Assembly: GCF_029542785.1 (NCBI RefSeq)
Contig: NC_083371.1
Span: 992,001 to 1,056,000, forward strand
Length of the DNA: 64,000 nucleotides
From: Malassezia japonica
Lineage: Eukaryota; Basidiomycota; Malasseziomycetes; Malasseziales; Malasseziaceae
Direction of reading: 5' to 3'
The notes under the pieces are model-generated. The model did no database searches. It was not told where the DNA came from and worked only from the letters and a program-made list of their open reading frames with translations. Within the stretch, counting starts at the first letter, position 1; each line of letters starts with the position of its first letter. This document shows positions 54,455-64,000 of this stretch, in pieces. The translations under genes were made by a program, and so were the position numbers.

Positions 54455-56081
54455 CTATTGCGTCTTCTTGGAGTCCGCGAGGCGGTTCAGCGCCACGAGG
54501 CGTTCGGTAAGTGTGGGGTGAGAATAGTGGTAGGCACTGTAGAGCGGGTCATGGTGCATCGTCGAGAGACTGTGTGAAACAAGACACGTACTTTTGGATG
54601 TGCAACTTGACGAGCGCGCGGCCCAGCAGCTCAGTGTAGGGCTCCTGGTCCTCCGGCAAGGCCTCGCCAACCTTGTCGGTCGGCAGGCGGTGCACCGGCA
54701 CGTTGCTCAGGCGGTCGACCCAGTCGACGACCGTCGCGCTCGGCTCGCCCGCCTCGTCTGCCGTCGCGCCCGACTCAATCAGGCGCTGCGCCTCGCGCTC
54801 GGCCGCCGTCTTCGGCGCACGTGGCAGCTCCGCAGCAAAGCTAGGTCAGAGAGCGCAACGTACCGATCCGCGGCGTACTCCATGCGGCGTACGATCGCAT
54901 TGATGCCGAACTTGAGCAGGGCGTCCGTAGGGTTAAGCACGAGCTGGAAGAGCTCGAGGCCGACAATCACAGGGAGGTAGGGCTCGACGGCGATCGCGCC
55001 CGGCGAGGCTTTCGTCGCAAAGCCAAACGCACGGAAGAGCGACGCGTTGTGGATGAACAACGTAAAGAGCGAGAGCATCAGCACGAGGTTCAGCTGCGAG
55101 ACGATCAGCAGTTTGGTCGGGTCCGAGTGCGCCCAGTGGCCGAGCTCGTGGGCGAGCACCGCCTCGATCTCGGCCGGCGTCGACTTTTCGATGAGCGTGT
55201 CGTAGATGACTGGGTCAGATGCAAAACGTACCGATGTGCTTGCTGCCGCCCGGGACCACACCGTAAAAGTAGGCGTTCGAGTGGCTGCTGCGCTTGCTGC
55301 CGTCGATCACGTACAGGTGCTTGAGCGGGAAGTTGAGCGCACTCGCAAGCGCCACGACGCGGTCGCGCAGCGCGCTCTCCGGCAGCGGCGTGAGCTTGTT
55401 AAAGAGCGGCTGGATGACCAGGGGGTAGAGCACGGTGCCAAAAAGGATGATCAGCGTAAAGAGCAGCACGGTGTACAAGACAAAGTAGTCGCCCGCCCAG
55501 CGGATCACCCACACCGCGAGCGCGATGAGCGGCGTTCCGATCACGATGCCCATCGCCCACTCCTTCAGCGTGTCCGAGACGTAGGTGCTAAAGGTGAGCT
55601 TGTTGAAGCCATGGCGCTCTTCGATGACAAAGTGGCGGTAGATGCTCAGCGGCACGGCGATCACCTCGTGCATCGCCGTGTTCACCACGACCCACATCGC
55701 CGACTTGGCCAGCTCATTGTCCGGCGCGCCCACCAACGCAAGCAGGTCGCCCGCCCAGACCCACGCGAGCGCGTAAAAGTCAAAGTACACCGCAGCGAGG
55801 TTGTAAGCATGCGCAAACGCGTCCGACACGAGCGACAGGCGCGCCTTGTCCTTGCCGTACGCCTGGCTCTTGACAAACGTGTCCATCGACACGTGGGGCA
55901 CGAGTGCCTTGGGCGGCGTCGTCTTGTCGTACAGCCGCAGCTGACGCAGGGACACAAAAGTCTCGAAGAGGTAGACGGCCCATAGCAGCGTGATCACGAG
56001 CTGCTTCCACGGGATCCCATCCGAATCGAGATAGGCAGTGCCCGATTTCAGCTCGCTCACAGCCTGGTCGAGCCACGTCAT
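54455..56081 (-). CDS. STE24: CaaX prenyl protease Ste24 (M48 zinc metalloprotease)
   Basis: Ste24 cleaves the -aaX end and the N-terminal extension of prenylated proteins such as a-factor, in the ER membrane. Exons are 56081-55232, 55209-54864, 54840-54592 and 54569-54455, giving 519 aa; introns are 22, 23 and 22 nt. The zinc motif AHELGHWAHSD has His304, Glu305 and His308; the third ligand is Glu394 in RRMEYAADRFA. SSHSNAYFYGVVPGGSKHIVIYDTL, upstream of the motif, is complete. Seven or more hydrophobic segments and the C-terminal HHDPLYSAYHYSHPTLTERLVAL are as expected. It is the apparent parent of the three downstream copies and is intact. Only 49 bp separate it from the ligase stop. Confidence 0.95.
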
Positions 56082-56130
56082 TGTTGTAGTGGAGAGAGCG
56101 CACGGATGGAATTTCGAAAATAGCCCGATT

Positions 56131-58375
56131 CTACCAAAATCCGTCATCGTCGTCACGGCCCCGATCTTTTTTACTCGCGACGGCCTGGGCGCGGTACATG
56201 TCGGCGATCTGCTCCGGGCTCGTGGACTCTTCCGGGGTCTTGTCGTCGCGGATGCCTGGGTGAGTCTGGCGACGTACGGATGAAGCGGGGGAAGCGCAGC
56301 GAGATGCCGCGCGCGTCAATCATGCCTTTCGCCGCGCTGTACACCGGGCTCAGCGACAGGTCGGCGGTGAGGACCTCCCAGACGACCTTGGCTTCGAAAA
56401 AGACGTCGGGCTTGGCGTCGCCAACGTCATAGTAGCCTTTCTTGGCCGGAATTTCAAGCGCTTTGAGCGTGCTGTGGTGCGACTCGAGATCGGCCTCGGA
56501 GAAGCCGGTGCCGATCTTGCAGATACTCTGGTAGGTCTCTTGGTCCTCGTCGTCTGTGTCAGTAGAGCGACGTACAGCAAGCCAGGAGGAAGGCGCCATA
56601 GACATTGGTGCGCTTGCCCTTGCCGTAGTACCCTCCAATCACGGTCAGGTCGAGACTGTCGCCGGTGCCGGACACTGGGTGAGCATGACGACGTACAGTA
56701 ATCCTTTTTCAGCTTGAGCCAGTTGATCGAGCGGCGGCTCGGCTCGTACGTCGCATCCGCGCCATTGAGCATTTTGACCATGAGTCCTTCGCACCCGCTC
56801 GCCACACTCTCGTCCAGAAACGTCTGGATCTCCTCGGTGGTGTGGCAGTCGCGGTGCGTCGCGATATCAAACTCGTCCTGCACTGCGGCAAAGTGCTCGA
56901 GCAGCCGTGCGCGGCGCTCCGCGAGCTCGAGGTGCAGCAGCGGCTCGCCGTTCAGATAGAGCAGGTCGAACGCAAAGATCTTGACAAAGACCTTGATATC
57001 CTCGGCCTTGACGTCCTTGCGCTTCCTGCGGCTCAGCTCCTGGAACGGCAGGAGGCGCCCTTCCGTCGCGTCGCTGCGCTCGGCCTGGGCGACGTGTAGC
57101 GGCTGCCATGCCACCGCCTCGGCGTCGAGCACAAAGTTGGTCACCGAGTCGCGCAGGCAGCGCGGAATCTGCACGACCAGGTCGGGGTATTTCATGCTCA
57201 TGTCCTCCGAGTTGCGCGAAAAGACGCGCACTTCGAGCTTGCCGCTCGGCGTGCGGAAGCCGTGGACCTGCGCGCGCTCGCCATCGTACTTGTACTCGCA
57301 CGTAAAGGTCTTGTCCTCGAAACGGTCGAGCACCTCGCCAATCTCTTTCGTGGGCTTCGCCAGCATGGGCTTGAGCGGGATGCCGGGCGTGAGCTTGACG
57401 CGCTCACGCAGCCCGTCGATGCCGTGCTCGAGGACCGCAGGCACCACAATATCGTACGATGGGAGCTCGCTAAAGACGGCCTTGACGACATTGGTGCCGT
57501 GCTCGAGGTGCGCGGCGAGGTCCTCTTTTTCCATCTCGGCGGCCTGCTCGCCGAGCGAGGCAAGCATCACGGCGTGCGCAACGGCGACCAGCACCGTTTT
57601 TTCTGCGAGGCCAATACGCAGCTTGCCTTCGAGACTGCGGATCAGGTACTTGCTCTCGTCGCCCGTGCACGACGCAAGCAGGCGCTTGATAATGCCGAGC
57701 TTCTTGTCCTGCGACTTGGCGCCGGCCGCGCGTGCAATCTCTTTGAGCTGCTTAAAGACGGCCGGGACGGTGAGCGTCTGCGCCTGGAACATGGTCGGCT
57801 GGTGCTTGCGCGAGGCGAGGGCGACCAGGCCCAGATCGCCTTTTGCCTCGAGGTCTTTTTTGATGCGTGCAATTTCGCGCCCGGTGCTCTGTGCGATGGC
57901 CTTGACGAGGAGGCCCTCGCCGATGCCGAGCTCCAGCCCTTCATAGTCAGGGCACAGGCGGTTGATGCACAGGTAGACGGCATACAGCAGATTCTCGCTC
58001 GCCGCCGCGACACTATCTTGGCGGCAGTGCGTAATGACCTGCACAAAGAGGTCTGTGACGTATTGCAGAATCTCGAGACGCTTTGTCGTCGCCTCGACTT
58101 TGGAAAAAGTATCGACGAGCGTCGCATACTTGATCGGCGTGCCCTGCTTCCAGCCCGGCTTGGCCGACGGGCGCAGCGACGCGCTCTGGATGAGGTCGGC
58201 AGTCTTTTCGGCCGCGACGGTCTCCTCCTGCTCCTCCCGCTCCTGCTCCTGCTCCTGCTCCTTCTCCTTCTCCTCCTGCTCCTTCTCTACACGTGCGCGC
58301 TTCTGCGCAGGCTCCGGCGCAAAGAGCGATCTGGGTCAGCCAGCACACCTACTCCAACGTCCTTTGCTTCGCCAT
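56131..58375 (-). CDS. CDC9: ATP-dependent DNA ligase I (Cdc9)
   Basis: The replicative ligase that seals Okazaki fragments. Exons are 58375-58353, 58330-56697, 56674-56576, 56553-56278 and 56255-56131, giving 718 aa; all four introns are 22 nt. The N-terminus [13 protein letters not shown] contains a PCNA-interaction (PIP) box, split by the first intron. A Glu/Lys/Gln-rich helix follows. The adenylated lysine is in [14 protein letters not shown] (Lys355). [22 protein letters not shown] sequence and EGLMVKML complete the nucleotidyltransferase motifs. Splicing the 3' end gives [51 protein letters not shown], and [20 protein letters not shown], all typical of the OB-fold end. Confidence 0.96.
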
Positions 58376-58414
58376 AAGGAACGCGTCGCGGCGCGTCGCG
58401 CAACACTTTATAGC

Positions 58415-58420
58415 CACGTG
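58415..58420. promoter_or_regulatory. CACGTG box between CDC9 and SMC2
   Basis: The box is 39 bp upstream of the ligase ATG and 43 bp upstream of the SMC2 ATG, almost centred in an 88-bp divergent promoter. It could co-regulate two S-phase/mitotic chromosome genes. Candidate bHLH site. Confidence 0.45.
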
Positions 58421-58463
58421 ATCCGTTCGCATAAACACTTGGCCGGAGCGACCGTGCGGGGCG

Positions 58464-61400
58464 ATGCGGATCGAGGAGCTGATTCTCGATGGCTTCAAGA
58501 GGTACGTGGCGCGACTAACGCAGCTACCCCGTCCGGACGCATGTCCGTGGCTTTGACCCGAGTTTCAACGCGATCACAGGCCTAAATGGCAGTGGCAAGA
58601 GCAATATTCTCGATGCAATCTGCTTCGTGCTTGGCCTGACGAACCTGAGCTCGGTACGTGGCGCGGCTAACGCAGGTGCGCGCGTCGAATATCCAGGACC
58701 TGATCTACAAGCGCGGCCAGGCGGGCGTGACCAAGGCCTCGGTCACGATCGTCTTTGACAATACCGACCGCGAGCGCTCGCCAGTGTCGTTTGAGAACTA
58801 CACGACAATCACCGTCACGCGCCAGATCGCGATGGGCGGCGTGTCCAAGTACCTGATCAATGGACACAAGGCGACGCAGCAGGCCGTCCAAAACATGTTC
58901 CAGAGCGTGCAGCTGAACATTAACAATCCCAACTTTTTGATCATGCAGGGCAAGATTACCAAGGTACTCAACATGAAGCCCGCCGAGATCCTCTCGATGA
59001 TCGAGGAGGCGGCGGGCACGCGCATGTTTGAGGAGCGCAAAGAACGCGCGTTCCGTACCATGGCCAAAAAGGACCAAAAGGTGCGCGAAATCACCGCGCT
59101 TCTCCAGGAGGAAATCACACCGAAACTCGACCGACTCCGTGAAGAAAAGCGCGCGTTCCTCGAATACCAGAAAGCCTCGACGGAGCTCGAGCGGCTCACC
59201 CGCCTCGACAAGGCACACGAGTGGCATACGCTCCGCGGAAAACTCGCGCAGCGCACCAACGACGGCGCGGGCTCCGCCAAGGCCAAGCTTGCGGAGCACG
59301 TCGCGAACATCGCCGCATTCACGCGCCAGCTCGCTGCGATCGACGAGGAGCTCGCTGCGCTCCGCTCAAAGCGGGACGCAGAGCTCGAGGCAAGCGGGCA
59401 GCAGGACTCGCTGCTCGAAAAGGCCAAGAACCTCGCGCACGAGCTCGTCGAGGCCACGACTCAGGCCGAGTTCCGCCGCGCGGCACACGCCGAAGAGGCC
59501 GCGCGCGTCGAGACGGAGCGTGCGGCCCAGACTGCCGCCCAGGAGGCGCTGACGAACGAGCAGGCGTCGTTCGACACGCTGCGCGCCTCGTTCGACGAAA
59601 ACAAGTCGGCGCACGACGCCGCGGCCAAGCGCGCGGCCGAGACGGATGCGCTGCTCCAGTCGCTGCTCACGGGTATCGCCTCGGACACGGACGGAGCGCA
59701 CGGCGGTTTCCAGGGCCAGCTCGCCCGCTCGCGCTCGCGCGAGGCCGACGCGCGCTCCGAAATCCAGCAGGCCAAGGTCCGCATGGACCATCTCCAGCGT
59801 GAGCTGCGCAAAAAAGAGCCGCTTGCGCAGCAAGAGACCGGAGAGAGTGCCGGCCTCGTCGCCGGGCTCGAGTCGGCGCAGCGCGAAGCTCGCAAAGCGC
59901 ACGACGGCGTCGAGCGCCTCGGTTGGGACCAGCACAAGTACGACGGCCTCGCTGCCGAGCGTACCGAGCTGGAAGGACGCGTGGCGCACCTACGCGCCGA
60001 GCGCGACTCGCTCCAGGGCCGCCTCCCGTCGGCGCTGCAGTTTACGTACGTGGACCCCAGCGCCAACTTTGACCGGTCCAAGGTCCGTGGCCTGGTCGCG
60101 AGCCTCGTCACGCTCGACAAGGCGCACCGCGCGTATGCGCCTGCGCTCGAGGCGGCCGCCGGCTCGCGGCTGTACAATGTCGTGGTCGACGACGACAAGA
60201 CCGGCTCGCAGCTCCTGACGCATGGCCAGCTCAAGAAGCGCGTCACGCTCATTCCCCTGCGCCAGATCCAGCCGAGCATCGCCGACGGGCGGCGCGTCGA
60301 CGCGGCGAAGCGCCTTGCGCCGAACAAGGTCGAGCTGGCGCTGGAGCTCGTCGGATGCGACAGCGAGGTGCGTGCCGCGCTCGAGTACGTCTTTGGCCAG
60401 ACGCTCGTGTGCAAAGATGCCGAGACGGCGCGCCGTGTGACGTTTGACGCGGCTGTGCAGATGAAGAGCGTCACGGTCGACGGCGACACGTACGATCCCG
60501 CCGGCCGCCTCGCAGGCGGCAGCCGCACCGGCGGCGGCCAGAGCGTGCTGCTGCGCATGCAGGAGCTCGCCCACTGCGAGCGTGCGCTGCGCGAGGCGCA
60601 GGACGCGCTGCGTGCGAACGACCGCGAGTGGAGCGCGCTGCAAGAAGCGCGGCGCGCCTATAGCCAGGCCTCGGAAAAGGCCGAGCTTGCGCAGCACCGC
60701 GCGCGCCTCCTCCAGACGCAGGTCGACCAGAGCCGTGCGACGGTGCTGCAGGAAGAGGTGCAGGCGTGCCGTGCGGCGCTGGCCGAGCTTGAGGCCAGCA
60801 TGGATGCGGCGCGCGCGCGCCAAGACGAGGCTGCGTCGGATGCGAAGCGTCTCGAGCGCGAAATTCAAGAGCTGCATGCCGACAAAGGCGGCAAGGTCGA
60901 GCGTGTGCGTGCGGAAGCCAAGGAGCTCAAGGCCGAGCTCGCCAAGCACGCCGCGGCGCTCAAGCCGCAGCAAAGCAAGCTGCGTGCCGCCGAGCTCGCC
61001 CTTGGGCAGCACGAGATGGACCGTGACGCGGCCGCCGAGCGCCTCGCCGCTGCGCAAGAGGCTGCTGCACAGGCCGCGGCGGATCTCGAGGCGGGCGAGG
61101 CGCATGTCGCCTCGCTCCAGGCGGCGGTCGACCAGAGCGAGGCGGAGCTCGCCGAGTCGCGTGCGGCCCTCCGCGCCTTCCAAGACGAGCTCACGGAGCT
61201 CGAGAATGCGTCGGCGACCAAGCGTCAGGCGGTTTCCGATGCCGAGATCGCGCAGCAGCAGCTGGCGCACGAAGTCGAGCGCGTGGAGCAAGAGTGCCGT
61301 GCGCTGGAGCGTTCGGTCGCCGCGCTGGAAGAGGAGCACCCGTGGATTGCGTCCGAGCACACGCTCTTTGGCCAGGCCGGCAGCGCGTACGAGTTTGAGA

Positions 61401-62128
61401 AGCACGACATGGGCTCTGTGCGCCGTCTCTGTGCGCAGCTCGCCGAGCAGCAGTCTGGCCTGCGGCGGCGCGTCAACCCCCGCGTGATGAACATGATCGA
61501 CAATGTCGAGAAGAAGGAAGGGAGTCTGCAGCACATGCTCACCACCGTCCTGGGCGACAAGAGCAAGATTGAGCAGACGATCCACGAGCTGGACCGCTAC
61601 AAGAAGGATGCGCTGCAGTCGACCTTTACGCAGGTCAACCGCGACTTTGGCGACATCTTTGCCGAGCTGCTTCCCGGAAACTATGCGAAGCTACAGCCCC
61701 CCGAGGACGCCGAGATCACGCAAGGCCTCGAGGTGCGTGTGCGCCTCGGCGCGACCTGGAAGCAGAGTCTCACTGAGCTGAGCGGCGGCCAGCGCTCGCT
61801 GATCGCGCTCAGTCTTATTATGTCTTTGCTGCAGTTCAAGCCTGCGCCGATGTACATTCTCGACGAGATCGATGCTGCGCTCGATCTGTCGCATACCCAG
61901 CACATTGGCCATCTGTTCCGCACGCGTTTCAAGGGCTCGCAGTTTATTGTGGTCTCGCTCAAAGAAGGTCTATTCAACAACGCGAATGTGTTGTTCCGTG
62001 CGCGTTTCCGCGACGGTACCTCGCTTGTGGATCGCATCACCCAAAAAAGCGCGTCCGAGGCCGACAAGGAGAATACCGGCCGCCCACGTATCGTGTCGGG
62101 CAAGCGCGCCCCCCGTCCGGCCGCCTGA
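58464..62128 (+). CDS. SMC2: Condensin ATPase subunit Smc2
   Basis: Smc2 pairs with Smc4 in condensin to compact chromosomes. Exons are 58464-58501, 58524-58653 and 58676-62128, giving 1206 aa; both introns are 22 nt and differ at one base. The spliced N-terminus [20 protein letters not shown] leads to the Walker [43 protein letters not shown] is the Smc2-specific block. Two long coiled-coil arms flank the hinge (about residues 520-680, with [15 protein letters not shown]). The C-terminus has the signature [15 protein letters not shown] and Walker [13 protein letters not shown]. Size is normal for the family. The gene is divergent from CDC9. Confidence 0.96.
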
Positions 62129-62334
62129 GCGCCGCCAGCACACCTCTGACCGTGATCGGCGGCCCCCGCCGGGCGATCTGCACCTTTCCCCAACGGCTGC
62201 CGTCACTGGCGCTTGCCCTGCACTTTGCTGCACGCGTGCGCATCGAGTGGGATATTTCTGCAATTTATAGTTGCCTCGGTAGGGCCCTGCGCCAGAAGCC
62301 TTCTGCCGGGCAGGCTTGTGCCCCATTGACGACG

Positions 62335-63674
62335 ATGTTTTCCCCAGTCTTTTGTGACGCCTTGCCGCTGGCGGCCGCTGCGTCGACAGACCCGAAGCAT
62401 GGAGCGGCGAAGATTGATGTTCAGGTACGTTGGCTCGACTGATGCAGGTGTACACGCCGAGTCATCCGACCGGTGCCCTGTTGAAAAAGCTCCAGGAGCT
62501 GGATGCTATTTCCAAGCAGAACGGCGTGGTTTCCTACGGGAAGCGCAACGTGGGTGGTGGCGAAGTGACCTGCCACCAGGTCACGATCCTCGACACGGGC
62601 AAAGTGACGGCTGTCAAGGATCTTGGCACCGCCTCCAAGCTCCCGTCTGAGGTGAGCACGGCTCGCTCGACGCTACGCAACATTGGCGAGTCTGCGTACA
62701 ACTTTTTGCTCGGCGGTGTGGCCGGCTCGGTGGGTGCGACACTCGTGTACCCGATTGACCTTGTCAAGACGCGTATGCAGAACCAGCGCTCGAACGTCGT
62801 GGGCGAGGCGCTGATGTACAAAAACAGCCTGGACTGCGCCAAGAAGGTGCTGCAAAAAGAGGGCTTCCTTGGCTTCTACTCGGGTCTCTTGCCGCAGCTG
62901 CTGGGTGTCGCGCCGGAGAAGGCCATCAAGCTCACGATGAACGACTTGGTGCGCAACCTCTCCCAGGACGACCAGGGCCAAGTGCCCATTGTTGCCGAGG
63001 TCATGGCGGGTGGTATTGCCGGTGGTTCGCAGGTGGTCTTTACGAACCCTCTCGAAATCGTCAAGATCCGTCTACAGGTGCAGGGCGAGATGAGCAAGGA
63101 CCCCTCGCAGGTGAAGAACGGCGCGATCCAGATCATCCGCCGCCTGGGTCTCTTTGGTCTGTACAAGGGTGCGACGGCGTGCTTGCTGCGTGACATTCCC
63201 TTTAGCGCAATCTACTTCCCGCTGTACGCGCATCTCAAGTCGGACATGTTTGGCCAGACGGACCCCAGCAAGAAGCTCACCTTTGGCCAGCTGATCTCGG
63301 CCGCGTCGATCGCCGGTATCCCTGCCGCATTCCTCACGACGCCCGCCGATGTGATCAAGACGCGTCTCCAGGTCGAGGCGCGCAAAGGCCAGACGACGTA
63401 CAAGGGCATTGGCGACTGCTTCGTCCAGATTCTCCAAAAGGAGGGCCCCGCGGCCTTGTTCAAGGGTTCGCTCGCACGTGTGCTGCGCTCGTCGCCGCAG
63501 TTTGGTGCGACGCTGGTTACGTACGAGTACCTCAAGAAGCTGCTTCCTCATCCCTTTGGCCCTACCTCGAACGCGGCCCGCCTGCCGGACGTGGTGAACG
63601 AGCAAGAGTTTAGGGAGGTGCAGGATGCCCTGAAGCTCGTCTCGAGCATCCACTACCTGTCGCGCACGGCGTAG
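62335..63674 (+). CDS. AGC1: Mitochondrial carrier, aspartate/glutamate (Agc1/aralar) type, short N-terminus
   Basis: An inner-membrane solute carrier of 438 aa; exons 62335-62424 and 62448-63674, one 23-nt intron. Three carrier repeats have the signature [18 protein letters not shown] and PADVIKTRL. The sequence between them ([53 protein letters not shown]) and the tail [22 protein letters not shown] are of the aspartate/glutamate carrier type. Aralar-like proteins normally have a long EF-hand domain in front; here only about 110 residues precede the first repeat, and no EF-hand is visible. Whether it exchanges aspartate for glutamate or carries glutamate alone cannot be told from sequence. 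Confidence 0.83.
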
Positions 63675-63786
63675 ACAGGCGAGGCGCTTGCGGCTCTTCT
63701 GTACATTAGCGTGCTCATAGCGATGCAGCAACGCATTTCCCTCGTGCATGGTATTTTCGGTATCTACGCTATGTTGGCAGCAGCGC

Positions 63787-63792
63787 TTAGAA

Positions 63793-63834
<42 letters not shown>

Positions 63835-64000
63835 CGGCGGGGCAGCAGGCTTCTCCTCGGGGGCCTCCACGACGCAGCACTCGGACGTGGTCAGGAGCGA
63901 GGCAACGCCGGAAGCGTCCTGGAGCGCAGTGCGCACCACCTTGAGCGGGTCGAGCACACCGGCCTGGACAAGGTCCTTGTACTCGCCGACGCTCGCGTCG
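63787..64000 (-). CDS. HSP60: Mitochondrial chaperonin Hsp60, C-terminal end (partial)
   Basis: The gene runs off the right edge; only the last 70 codons are in the window, read on the minus strand from 63999 to the TAA at 63787-63789. The segment reads [20 protein letters not shown], then [20 protein letters not shown], and ends in the Gly-Gly-Met repeat tail (four GGM units, then GF). This is the flexible C-terminal tail that lines the folding chamber in group I chaperonins. No intron is seen in this part. Regulation and the N-terminus lie outside the window. Confidence 0.96.

Larger units (their letters stand above)
49889..56081 (-). repeat. Tandem STE24 family cluster (one enzyme, three catalytic-site-lost copies)
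   Basis: Four homologous genes lie head to tail on the minus strand in the order STE24, C, B, A, with gaps of 76, 132 and 264 bp. All share the Ste24 helices and C-terminal signature. They also share one intron position (phase 2, after the Asp of the EYAAD site in STE24). Divergence from STE24 appears to increase from C to A and B, and base composition shifts toward AT in the same direction. No transposon-like sequence is visible around the cluster. Confidence 0.85.

Noticed and set aside
63795..63835. Short tandem repeat near the right edge
   Set aside because: The repeat of CCCATGCCG units is the coding sequence of the Gly-Gly-Met tail of HSP60.

Overview
The window is nuclear DNA of a fungus, and the best fit is a Malassezia-like basidiomycete (Ustilaginomycotina). 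The evidence is a spermidine synthase-saccharopine dehydrogenase fusion gene typical of basidiomycetes, high GC content, extreme gene packing and a dense set of tiny spliceosomal introns. The species cannot be fixed from the sequence alone.

I find 41 protein genes (40 complete, HSP60 cut by the right edge) and one intron-containing tRNA-Ser(CGA). By splicing by eye against family motifs I place 66 introns. Of these, 45 are exactly 22 nt, none is shorter, and the longest is 33 nt. Most begin GTACGT and end in a branch-point-like CTNAC fused to the acceptor (CTNAC-N-CAG). Several genes contain coding exons of 3 to 14 nt.

Layout. 0-13 kb: an unknown protein, GPI10, PBS2, ATG13, PEX16, ERG7, a release-factor methyltransferase, KSH1 (only 70 aa), NAS6-like, TAF11. 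13-30 kb: SPE3-LYS9 fusion, beta-tubulin, YPP1-like, SNF1, a Ca2+/H+ exchanger, epsin, ammonium transporter, PUS7, Rab18-like. 30-44.6 kb: EMC8-like, ferredoxin reductase, SF3A2, a septin, RAD52, SEC22, WHI2-like, an unknown disordered protein, mitochondrial uS10m, a cPLA2-like phospholipase, an unknown coiled-coil protein. 44.8-49.8 kb: SPT3, an FHA protein, tRNA-Ser, mitochondrial EF-G. 49.9-56.1 kb: the CaaX protease gene STE24 followed by three tandem paralogues that have lost the zinc-protease motif. 56-64 kb: DNA ligase I, SMC2, an aspartate/glutamate-type mitochondrial carrier, and the 3' end of HSP60.

The genes are mostly single-copy housekeeping genes with no operon-like logic. The exception is the STE24 cluster: one intact metalloprotease and three membrane-protein derivatives on the same strand, sharing an intron position, with the two most distal copies visibly AT-richer than everything around them. 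Promoters are very short (18 to about 260 bp, one of 505 bp) and many carry a CACGTG box close to the start codon. Three convergent gene pairs have stop codons that touch or overlap.
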